Assembly (NCBI GenBank): GCA_002384765.1
Contig: DGBM01000200.1
Span: forward strand, 1 to 5,788
Source of the DNA: Demequinaceae bacterium UBA4004
Lineage (GTDB): Bacteria; Actinomycetota; Actinomycetes; Actinomycetales; Demequinaceae
Length of the DNA stretch: 5,788 bases
Direction of reading: 5' to 3'
Shown here one piece after another: positions 1 to 5,788 of the stretch. Each line of letters starts with the position of its first letter. Within the stretch, counting starts at the first letter, position 1. Under the pieces are notes generated by a model. The model had not been told where the DNA came from. It was given only the letters and a program-made list of their open reading frames with translations, and did not search any database. Both the position numbers and the translations under genes were made by a program.

Positions 1-1050
1 GTGACGACCGTGGGCTACGGGCCTCCCCCAGAAGGTGCCACGAAACACATCGAAGTCCCCAAGAACGCCTCTTCCCTGCCCCAGACCCTGCTGGGCGTGG
101 CGAGACTGGCGCTCCACCTTCACGAGTCCGTAGAACTCAGTGCCCCTGGCGAAAAGGCGGTGCTAAGGCAGGCACTCGACTCCGGCCCATACGACCTGGT
201 CGTGGCCAACGATGCCCGTGCTCTCCCCCTCGCATTCGCGGCGTCGCGCGATACTCCGGTGCTGGCAGACATGCACGAGTGGGCCGCCCAAGAGACGGCC
301 ACCATTTGGGTCTGGCGTTGGCTCGTTGGACCGTACATGGAGCATCTGTGCAGAAAGTACCTCCCGCGCACGGCAGCTGTGACCACGGTCAGTGCTGGAC
401 TTGCCACTCTCTACCGCGAGCACTATGGCCCCGAGACAGGGGTGGTGCGGAGTACGCCCATCTTCCAGGACCTCACCCCGCAGCCGATCGACCCGGCCAC
501 CATCCGCCTGGTACACAGCGGCATCGCCGATGATCGGCGCAACCTTCCCGCGCTGATCGAAGCGGTCAATCGACTCGACGGCCGATTTACGTTGGACTTG
601 TACTTGGTTGAGGTCCCTGGGGGCCATCTGGCGGCTCTGCGCGCGCAGGCCGATGCGAACCCGCTCGTGACCGTACACGCCCCAGTGTTGCCCGCGAGCC
701 TGCCGAGAGTGCTGAATCAGTACGACCTCGGGGTGTTCCTGTTCCCGATCAAGACGCTCAGTCAGCTTCATCACTTACCCAACAAGTTCTTTGACTTTGT
801 TCAGGCGCGTATCGGTCTTGTCTTTGCTCCAGCGCCCGAGACGGACGCCTACATCCGGGAGCACGGCCTGGGAATCATCACGCCGGGTACTAGTGCGGAC
901 GCGCTCGTCAGCGCGCTCCAAGACCTTACTGCGGAGGACGTCAGTGGCTTTAAGGCCGCTGCAGACCGGGCAGCGCGATCGCTCTCGAGCGAAACAGATG
1001 TGGCGTACCAACATGAACTGATCGGCGCTCTGCTTGGTGACGACCAATGA
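1..1050 (+). CDS. GT4-type glycosyltransferase, 5' end outside window
   Basis: Probable cytoplasmic retaining glycosyltransferase of the GT-B fold (GT4-like) that moves a sugar from an NDP-sugar to a glycan or lipid-linked acceptor. Seen: 349 codons open from base 1. The first residues (VTTVGYGPPPEG) match the second beta-strand of the N-terminal Rossmann domain, which in this family normally sits 30-40 residues into the protein, so the GTG at base 1 is probably an internal valine and the true start lies upstream. Further on are an NDARALPLA segment (70-78), a D-x-HE motif (90-93), the domain junction RLVHSG (169-174), and the donor-site segment LPNKFFDF (259-266) followed by HGLG (288-291). 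In the donor segment the usual glutamate is Asp265. The stop codon overlaps the next gene's start by four bases, so the two are probably translationally coupled in one operon. Donor and acceptor sugars cannot be inferred. Confidence 0.88.
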   Translation: MTTVGYGPPPEGATKHIEVPKNASSLPQTLLGVARLALHLHESVELSAPGEKAVLRQALDSGPYDLVVANDARALPLAFAASRDTPVLADMHEWAAQETATIWVWRWLVGPYMEHLCRKYLPRTAAVTTVSAGLATLYREHYGPETGVVRSTPIFQDLTPQPIDPATIRLVHSGIADDRRNLPALIEAVNRLDGRFTLDLYLVEVPGGHLAALRAQADANPLVTVHAPVLPASLPRVLNQYDLGVFLFPIKTLSQLHHLPNKFFDFVQARIGLVFAPAPETDAYIREHGLGIITPGTSADALVSALQDLTAEDVSGFKAAADRAARSLSSETDVAYQHELIGALLGDDQ

Positions 1051-2204
1051 GAGTGGTGATTGTCAGCCGGATCTACTCTCCAGAAGTATCCGCCGCTTCT
1101 GGGTTTCTCCAAGCCTGGGCTGAGGAGTTCAGGGATCGCGGTTGCGATGTCACCGTGATCACCACCAAGCCTCCGCGCGGCGCGGTCCTCAATGACGTCG
1201 CTGGTGTGAAGGTGCGCCGAGCCCCTGTGATCCGGGATAAGCAGCAGTACGTGCGCGGCTACATCCCATATCTCAGTTTCGATGTGCCATTGGTACTTCG
1301 GCTCCTCTTCTCTCGCCGCCCGGACCTCTACGTCGTCGAACCGCCGCCGACGACCACCGCAGTCGTTATCGCACTCGGCACGTTGCGCAGAACTCCGGTA
1401 GTTGTCGACGCCGCAGATCTCTGGTCGGATGCGGCGGCCATGGTGTCGAGTAACCGGCTCGTTCTCACGGCGCTACGACGCCTCGAGCGTTGGGGCCTCA
1501 AGCGCGCGCGTCATCTCTTTGTGGCACACGCGCCGCTCGCCACCCGGTTCCGCGAACTCGGCATCGAGACCCCTTCAACACCGGTCGGCAACGGCGCCGA
1601 CACTGATGTCTTTCGCTATGCCGGAGAACCAGCACCCACACCACCCCTGTTTGTCTATGCGGGCACCCATTCCGAGTGGCACGGTGCCGGAGTGTTCGTC
1701 GAGGCCTTCGTCCAAGTCCTCGATCAACACCCGGACGCGCGCCTGCTCTTCATCGGCAACGGCGCCGACCGTCAATCGCTGCGCGAGCGTGCCGACGCCC
1801 TGGGCATCGGGGATTCCGTCGAGATGCGGACACCGATTTCCCGCTCCGAACTCGCGCCTATCCTTGCTGGAGCGACCGTCTCACTCGCGAGCTTGAAGCC
1901 CGGACAGGGTTACGACTACGCGTTCACCACCAAGGTGTACTCATCGCTCGCGGCTGGTTGCCCGGTGATCTTCACCGGCACCGGACCGACGGTGGACTTC
2001 CTGAACAACGCGGAAAACCCCGATGCGGGCGTCGCCCTCGAATACAACGTGGACGCGACGGCAGCGGCAATGAGTGCCGCAGCCGCGTCCCCTCTCGCTC
2101 CAGCTGCCCGTGCTGAACTGGCGCAGTGGGCGGCGAGCCGTTACTCACTGCGGGCAATCGCCATCCGGGTGGTCGACGAAAGCCTCGCAATCATCGGCAA
2201 GTAG
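1047..2204 (+). CDS. GT4 glycosyltransferase, WbuB-like
   Basis: Complete 385-residue glycosyltransferase of GT-B fold, GT4 family, closest in look to WbuB-type transferases of O-antigen and exopolysaccharide loci. Seen: the N-terminus RIYSPEVSAASGF (8-20) is the typical first loop after beta-1, followed by DVTVITTKPP (34-43). DAADLWSDAA (121-130) fits the conserved D-x-W-segment, VGNGADTDVF (180-189) the inter-domain junction, FVYAGTHSEWHG (202-213) the start of the C-terminal Rossmann domain, LLFIGNGADR (233-242) its second strand, and FTTKVYSSLAAGCPVI (293-308) the donor-phosphate region. The usual glutamate of that last region (K-x-x-E-x-x-A) is serine here. The ATG is supported by GGTGA at 1036-1040, six bases upstream, and by the alignment of MRVVIVSRIYSPE with the family start. 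It overlaps the upstream transferase by four bases. It is likely a peripheral inner-face membrane protein. Specificity is unknown. Confidence 0.92.
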   Translation: MRVVIVSRIYSPEVSAASGFLQAWAEEFRDRGCDVTVITTKPPRGAVLNDVAGVKVRRAPVIRDKQQYVRGYIPYLSFDVPLVLRLLFSRRPDLYVVEPPPTTTAVVIALGTLRRTPVVVDAADLWSDAAAMVSSNRLVLTALRRLERWGLKRARHLFVAHAPLATRFRELGIETPSTPVGNGADTDVFRYAGEPAPTPPLFVYAGTHSEWHGAGVFVEAFVQVLDQHPDARLLFIGNGADRQSLRERADALGIGDSVEMRTPISRSELAPILAGATVSLASLKPGQGYDYAFTTKVYSSLAAGCPVIFTGTGPTVDFLNNAENPDAGVALEYNVDATAAAMSAAAASPLAPAARAELAQWAASRYSLRAIAIRVVDESLAIIGK

Positions 2205-2213
2205 TCCCACCTG

Positions 2214-2237
2214 GGCGCTGGAACGACTCTCAGCGTC
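2214..2237 (+). terminator. possible weak hairpin after the glycosyltransferase pair
   Basis: Ten bases after the transferase stop codon, GGCGCTG (2214-2220) can pair with CAGCGTC (2231-2237). This gives a seven-pair stem including one G-U, around a 10-base loop. No T-run follows, so this is not a classical intrinsic terminator. GC-rich actinomycetes do sometimes use hairpins without U-tracts. It also covers the -35 area of the putative promoter for the next gene, so a regulatory role or chance are equally possible. Confidence 0.25.
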
Positions 2238-2249
2238 ATGGCGCTCAAG

Positions 2250-2261
2250 TAGGCTTGCCGC
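2250..2261 (+). promoter_or_regulatory. putative leaderless promoter (-10 TAGGCT) of the dehydrogenase gene
   Basis: TAGGCT at 2250-2255 fits the actinobacterial -10 pattern TAnnnT. It is followed by six bases and then the ATG at 2262, which places the transcription start on or next to the start codon. No convincing Shine-Dalgarno precedes that ATG: the only purine-rich stretch, GTAGG, is the -10 element itself. This is the usual layout of leaderless mRNAs in actinobacteria. No good TTGACA-like -35 was seen about 17 bases upstream. If real, the dehydrogenase can be transcribed separately from the transferase pair. Confidence 0.5.
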
Positions 2262-3566
2262 ATGAAAATCGCCGTCATTGCCCTCGGAAAAATCGGACTG
2301 CCGCTCGCGGTGCAGTTCGCGAACAAGGGCCACGAGGTGGTGGGCGTGGACGTCAACTCCTCGGTGGTCGACCTGGTCAATGCTGGCCGGGAGCCGTTCC
2401 CGGGTGAAGCCAGTCTTCAGGAGCATCTGGCCACACTGGTGCCAGCTGGGCAATTGCGTGCGACGAGCGACTACGCGGATGCCGTCCCCGGCGCCGATGC
2501 AGTGGTACTGGTGGTACCACTGTTCGTCGACAACGATGCCAAACCTGACTTCGGCTGGATGGATGCCGCCACGCGTTCACTCGCCGAACACCTCACACCC
2601 GGCACCTTGATTTCCTACGAGACCACTCTTCCCGTCGGCACCACGCGAGATCGGTGGAAGCCGATGCTCGAGGAGATCTCCGGACTTGTCGAGAGTGAGG
2701 ACTTTCACCTCGTGTTCTCGCCGGAGCGCGTGCTGACAGGTCGCGTGTTCGCGGACTTGCGCAAGTACCCGAAGCTCGTAGGCGGGCTCACGCCTGCTGG
2801 TGCCCTTCGCGCGACCGAGTTCTACGAGTCGGTCCTCGACTTCGACGATCGTCCGGACCTCGTCCGCCCCAATGGCGTGTGGGACCTCGGCTCGGCCGAG
2901 GCTGCCGAGCTTGCGAAACTCGCGGAGACCACCTACCGCGATGTGAACATCGGCCTAGCCAACCAGTTCGCCCGCTTCGCCGCGAGTCACGGTATCGATG
3001 TCTACCAGGTGATCGAGGCATCGAACTCACAGCCATATAGCCACATCCATCAGCCAGGCATCGCCGTAGGCGGCCACTGCATCCCTGTCTACCCGCGCCT
3101 GTACCTTTGGAACGACCCTGATGCCACGGTCGTGGCAGCGGCCCGCGCAGCCAACGCGGCCATGCCGGACTACGCAATCGGCCTTCTCGAAGGTGCCTAC
3201 GGGGATCTCAAGGGGGCACGCGTCGTGGTACTCGGCGCGTCCTACCGTGGTGGCGTCAAGGAGACCGCATTCTCTGGGGTCTTCGCCACGGTGGAGGCGC
3301 TCACGGCACGCGGTGCCACGGCGTTGGTCCACGATCCGATGTACACCGACGAGGAGCTCGTGGGGGTCGGCTTTTCTCCATTCCACTTGGGCGAAAGCGC
3401 CGACGCAGCGGTAGTCCAGGCCGACCACGCCGAATATCGCGACCTCGGCCCAGCTGATCTTCCGGGAATCACCACCTTTATCGACGGCCGACGCGTTTCC
3501 CACGCCGACCGCTGGCCGGGCGTTCACTACCGTGCCATCGGGAAGGCGCTCGCTCCCAACTCCTAA
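2262..3566 (+). CDS. nucleotide-sugar dehydrogenase (UDP-glucose / UDP-HexNAc dehydrogenase family, WecC-like)
   Basis: 434-residue NAD-dependent enzyme of the UDP-glucose/GDP-mannose dehydrogenase family (COG0677-like). It would oxidise C6 of an NDP-sugar twice to give an NDP-uronic acid in the cytoplasm. Domains seen: NAD-binding Rossmann domain with ALGKIG (7-12) and the acidic Asp30 ending beta-2; ETTLPVGTT (120-128); SPER (153-156, Glu155); a central helix with Lys219 and YRDVN (225-229); catalytic Cys273 in GGHCIP (270-275); and a C-terminal UDP-binding domain with VVVLGASYRGGVKE (321-334) and HDP (357-359). Length is normal. The start is fixed by MKIAVI aligning with the family N-terminus. 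Departures from the textbook motifs: the first glycine of GxGxxG is Ala7, the Asn four residues after the catalytic Lys is Thr223, and the Asp four residues after the catalytic Cys is Tyr277. The frame is intact, so this is probably a subfamily variant. The substrate (UDP-Glc, UDP-GlcNAc or UDP-ManNAc) is undecided. It converges on the membrane-protein gene with a 17-base gap. Confidence 0.93.
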   Translation: MKIAVIALGKIGLPLAVQFANKGHEVVGVDVNSSVVDLVNAGREPFPGEASLQEHLATLVPAGQLRATSDYADAVPGADAVVLVVPLFVDNDAKPDFGWMDAATRSLAEHLTPGTLISYETTLPVGTTRDRWKPMLEEISGLVESEDFHLVFSPERVLTGRVFADLRKYPKLVGGLTPAGALRATEFYESVLDFDDRPDLVRPNGVWDLGSAEAAELAKLAETTYRDVNIGLANQFARFAASHGIDVYQVIEASNSQPYSHIHQPGIAVGGHCIPVYPRLYLWNDPDATVVAAARAANAAMPDYAIGLLEGAYGDLKGARVVVLGASYRGGVKETAFSGVFATVEALTARGATALVHDPMYTDEELVGVGFSPFHLGESADAAVVQADHAEYRDLGPADLPGITTFIDGRRVSHADRWPGVHYRAIGKALAPNS

Positions 3567-3583
3567 GCGACTCCCGGCGCGGC

Positions 3584-5110
3584 TCAGGGAGCGACGGATT
3601 TGCGCCTCAGTTCCGGCCACAGCACCGCCAGGAGCCCTGCAAACGCCAGCGACCCGACGAGCCACACGGCAGTGGGACCGACCGGCGCGCCATCCCACCA
3701 CCACTCGGCTCCGGAACTGAGGTGGAATCCTTGCTCATCGGCGCCGGTGACGTACCGGCGAATGTTCACCTGCAGCGCGACCAGATTCGCGACTGCGAGC
3801 GCACTCAGGATGATCACGGTCTGCGTTTGCGTGAAGCGCACCGTCCGCCGTCCGGGAGTCGCGATCACCAGCACCAGGCCGAGCAACACCACGAGCGGCA
3901 ACAGATAGCGGGGCTGAAATTGGCTACCCACGGCGTCGCCACCAGCAGTCAGTAGGTACACCGGGAATAGCAACAGCACGGCAAGCACACCGACCACCGC
4001 CACTGCTTTGCGCCGATTGAGCAAACCCAAACCGGCAAATCCCACCACGACAAAGGCCGCCGCAGAGGCCCAAGGGACAACTGCGGGGAGCACGGTGTCA
4101 AACCAGCCGAGCGCCCAGGTTCCCCACACCCCGGTCCACAAATACGGCACCATCAGAATGTTGTAGGCAGCGAGGGCGATGCCTCCCGTCGGCTCGACCG
4201 CCCCGCCGACGCTTCCGGGAGCTGCGCCGGAATTCCCGCCGGAGATACCGCCCACTCCCACGTCCGCCTGATGCGTGGTCAAGAACAGTAGCAGAACGAT
4301 CACGAGGCCAGCGAGCGGCAGCATCGATCGCAAGCGCCAATCCCGCGTTCGAGACCACGTCAATAGTGACGCCACGAGGGTGGCCCCGCCAGCGTAAATC
4401 GCGCCGTCGCTTCGGGACCCGGCCGCCATGACGATGCCGACGACGTACAAAGCCCCCAGCACCCAACGTCTGCGTCCACCGCTTTCGAACCACCCCATGA
4501 GTGCCATGAAGGCCATGCCCACCCCAGTTGTCGCCCACCCACTCGGGTTGTTGGAGGGAATGAGGAACATGCCCAGCGGCACCATCGTCACCAGCCAACC
4601 CCACAACAGAGTCTGCCGCCTTGAGACACTGAGCATGGCCGCAACAAGCGTCGCAAGCCCCACAAAAAGCAAGACATTCACGAGGCGCATCACCAGCACG
4701 CTGCGCTCAAGATCCTGGCCAGCAAAGAGCCGCATGACGCCATAGAAGACGTCCGGGTACTTGTCCTGGAAGTTCCCGCGAATAGTTTCTTCCGTTGGCC
4801 CATCGAGGGCAAGGCCATGCCGGTACTGGCACGCGGCGGAACGTTCCGCAATCATCGCGTAGCAGGCGGACGCGCCGAACGCGGTGGACACGCGCCGCAT
4901 GTTCGGATCGTCAACTCGGGTGCAGGCGTCGCTACCTCCCAGCGCGCACCACGTGCTCACCAGGTGATAATCATCGTCTGGGCTCGCTCCCACGGGCGAG
5001 GCAACGGCCCACGCCCCCAAAGCGATGACTGCGAGCAATGGCGCAGCGTGAATCCAGCGAAACTTCCCGATGAGCCGGCGCAGTCGCGACTCCACGTGGA
5101 TCGCCGCCAC
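3584..5110 (-). CDS. multi-pass membrane protein, DUF2142-like (copy A)
   Basis: Complete polytopic membrane protein of 508 residues, resembling DUF2142, a family of unknown function often found in surface-glycan loci. Start: GTG at 5110-5108, preceded by AAGGAG with a 5-base spacer. An ATG 30 bases further out (5140) is in frame but has no convincing ribosome site. In 508-residue numbering, a basic N-terminus (RLRRLIGKFR, 9-18) precedes TM1 (about 21-38). Then comes a large, probably extracytoplasmic loop (39-135) opening with SPVGASPDDDYHL and holding cysteines 55, 63, 83 and 94. About a dozen hydrophobic segments follow: 136-160, 167-185, 192-207, 216-232, 235-251, 263-279, 313-335, 340-364, 367-388, 400-416, 429-447 and 476-497. 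A glycine-rich stretch lies at 281-315 and a short basic tail ends in SVAP. The topology recalls GT-C-type lipid-linked sugar transferases, but no catalytic motif was recognised, so that is inference. It is paralogous to the next gene on the right. Confidence 0.85.
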   Translation of the reverse strand: MAAIHVESRLRRLIGKFRWIHAAPLLAVIALGAWAVASPVGASPDDDYHLVSTWCALGGSDACTRVDDPNMRRVSTAFGASACYAMIAERSAACQYRHGLALDGPTEETIRGNFQDKYPDVFYGVMRLFAGQDLERSVLVMRLVNVLLFVGLATLVAAMLSVSRRQTLLWGWLVTMVPLGMFLIPSNNPSGWATTGVGMAFMALMGWFESGGRRRWVLGALYVVGIVMAAGSRSDGAIYAGGATLVASLLTWSRTRDWRLRSMLPLAGLVIVLLLFLTTHQADVGVGGISGGNSGAAPGSVGGAVEPTGGIALAAYNILMVPYLWTGVWGTWALGWFDTVLPAVVPWASAAAFVVVGFAGLGLLNRRKAVAVVGVLAVLLLFPVYLLTAGGDAVGSQFQPRYLLPLVVLLGLVLVIATPGRRTVRFTQTQTVIILSALAVANLVALQVNIRRYVTGADEQGFHLSSGAEWWWDGAPVGPTAVWLVGSLAFAGLLAVLWPELRRKSVAP

Positions 5111-5115
5111 GGGTA

Positions 5116-5121
5116 CTCCTT
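5116..5121 (-). promoter_or_regulatory. Shine-Dalgarno that decides the start of membrane protein copy A
   Basis: The minus strand reads AAGGAG here, five bases before GTG at 5110. This is the best ribosome site in the region. The upstream in-frame ATG at 5140 is preceded only by GTGGGTTGAC, which lacks a good match. The choice shortens the protein by ten residues (MSLLRAQGVP is removed). Confidence 0.7.
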
Positions 5122-5132
5122 GAGCTCTCAAG
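5119..5132. repeat. 6-bp perfect inverted repeat overlapping the ribosome site of copy A
   Basis: CTTGAG (5119-5124) and CTCAAG (5127-5132) form a perfect inverted repeat with a 2-base centre. In the minus-strand transcript, five pairs around a four-base loop are possible, and the 3' arm covers the first bases of the AAGGAG ribosome site. It could be a small operator or a weak translation-controlling hairpin. A six-base repeat may also be chance. Confidence 0.35.
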
Positions 5133-5206
5133 AGGGACATGTCAACCCACGAGTACCTTAGGCGGTCTATGGGGCCTACGAAGCAACGCTCAACCCCGCA
5201 GAATCG

Positions 5207-5788
5207 TCACGGTGCGATGACTCGTCGCCGCAGTGAGGGCCACAACACGAGGAGTAGCCCAATAAAGGAAGCCGAGCCAATAAACCATACAGCCATGGGC
5301 CCCAGTGGCATCTCGTGCCACCACCACTCTGCGTGGGCATCCAAGTTGAATCCCTGTTGATCGACCCCGGTGACATAGCGACGGATATTGACCTGAAGCG
5401 CTACCAGATTTGCGATGGCGAGCGCACTCAAGATCGCCACGGTCTGGACGCGCGTAAAGCGCACGGTGCGCGAGCCGGGCGGTGCCGTGGCCAGCAAAAG
5501 GCATAGGAGGACGATGAGCGGCAAGAGGTAGCGCGGTTGGAGTTGGCTTCCCACAGAATCGCCGCCTGCCGTGAGGACATAGACGGGAAGAACAACAAGC
5601 ACCGCCAGGACTCCGGCAGTCGCTACAGACTTGCGCTTGTTGAGCAATCCCAACCCCGCAAAGCCGACGACCACGAAGGCGGCCACCGCAGCCCACGGCA
5701 CGACAGCTGGCATCGGTGTGTCGAACCATCCCAGGGCCCACGTACCCCACACACCCGTCCAGAGGTAGGGCAGCATCAACAGGTTGTA
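5207..5788 (-). CDS. multi-pass membrane protein, DUF2142-like (copy B), N-terminal part outside window
   Basis: The C-terminal 193 residues of a second polytopic membrane protein, open to the right edge of the window (first full codon at 5788, reading YNLLM). The TTG and ATG near 5779-5774 are internal, because copy A continues far upstream at the same point, so the real start lies outside. Aligned to copy A without gaps, 145 of 193 residues are identical. Segments TGVWGTWALGWFDT, LTAGGD, QPRYLLP and LQVNIRRYVTG are shared exactly or nearly so. About five hydrophobic segments are visible, with a hydrophilic loop containing AEWWW before the last one and a basic tail (LRRRVIAP). Function is unknown and would be the same type as copy A. 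It lies upstream of copy A on the same strand, 96 bases away. Confidence 0.83.
   Translation of the reverse strand, partial: YNLLMLPYLWTGVWGTWALGWFDTPMPAVVPWAAVAAFVVVGFAGLGLLNKRKSVATAGVLAVLVVLPVYVLTAGGDSVGSQLQPRYLLPLIVLLCLLLATAPPGSRTVRFTRVQTVAILSALAIANLVALQVNIRRYVTGVDQQGFNLDAHAEWWWHEMPLGPMAVWFIGSASFIGLLLVLWPSLRRRVIAP

Larger units (their letters stand above)
5111..5206 (-). promoter_or_regulatory. short spacer between the two membrane-protein genes, possible promoter for copy A
   Basis: This 96-base gap separates the stop of the upstream membrane-protein gene (copy B) from the start of copy A. On the minus strand it holds TAAGGT (5160-5155), a fair TAnnnT -10 candidate without a clear -35 at normal spacing, and TTGACA (5145-5140), a perfect -35 hexamer without a fitting -10 after it. 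The two do not combine into one promoter. No hairpin with a T-run follows the stop of copy B. Read-through from copy B into copy A, as one transcript, remains plausible. Confidence 0.25.

Noticed and set aside
1..3. GTG at base 1 as the real start of the first glycosyltransferase
   Set aside because: It falls in the second beta-strand of the N-terminal domain; the first strand and loop of the fold are missing, so the gene is cut by the window edge.
163..774. 203-residue minus-strand reading frame
   Set aside because: Lies wholly antisense to the first glycosyltransferase, lacks any recognisable motif, and has the composition of a high-GC shadow frame.
2238..2252. Four-codon mini-frame (ATG to TAG) just before the dehydrogenase as a leader peptide
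   Set aside because: It overlaps the likely -10 element, has no ribosome site, and would not be in a leaderless transcript.
3571..3591. CTCCC/GGGAG as a bidirectional terminator between the convergent genes
   Set aside because: Only five pairs around an 11-base loop, no T-run on either side, and it runs into the coding end of copy A.
3027..3704. 225-residue minus-strand reading frame across the convergent junction
   Set aside because: Antisense to the conserved C-terminal half of the dehydrogenase and overlapping copy A in another frame; no family motif seen.
4098..4604. 168-residue minus-strand frame inside copy A
   Set aside because: Arg/Gly-rich shadow of the membrane protein in another frame.
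5190..5750. 186-residue minus-strand frame overlapping copy B
   Set aside because: The other frame aligns residue by residue with copy A and is clearly the coding one.
5777..5779. TTG at 5779 (or ATG at 5776) as the start of copy B
   Set aside because: The matching point in copy A is residue 319 of 508, and the frame stays open to the window edge; the start is outside.

Overview
The window looks like part of a cell-surface polysaccharide (capsule, exopolysaccharide or wall glycan) locus from a GC-rich bacterium, most likely an actinomycete. The grounds for this are high GC at third codon positions, a GTG start with a strong Shine-Dalgarno, an apparent leaderless promoter of the TAnnnT-then-ATG type, and membrane proteins of a kind common in actinobacterial glycan loci. 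Genus cannot be read from the sequence.

Left half, plus strand: a GT4-type glycosyltransferase whose N-terminus lies outside the window (1-1050) overlaps by 4 bases (ATGA) a second, complete WbuB-like GT4 glycosyltransferase (1047-2204). After a 57-base gap holding a possible hairpin and a likely leaderless promoter comes a WecC/WbpA-type nucleotide-sugar dehydrogenase (2262-3566). It keeps the catalytic cysteine but carries substitutions at three otherwise conserved positions.

Right half, minus strand: two tandem genes for related multi-pass membrane proteins that resemble the DUF2142 family. The nearer one is complete (3584-5110 from its best GTG start). The second (5207-5788) is cut by the right edge, so only its C-terminal 193 residues are seen. 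Over those residues the two proteins are 145/193 identical without a gap, while synonymous codons have diverged widely, which points to an old duplication kept under selection. The dehydrogenase and the first membrane protein converge with only 17 bases between their stop codons.

Working together (inference): the dehydrogenase would supply a uronic-acid-type NDP-sugar, the two cytoplasmic transferases would add sugars to a lipid-linked or growing chain, and the polytopic proteins could act on the glycan or a lipid-linked sugar at the membrane. No RNA gene, mobile element, CRISPR array or attachment site was seen. No stretch longer than 300 bases lacks a gene.
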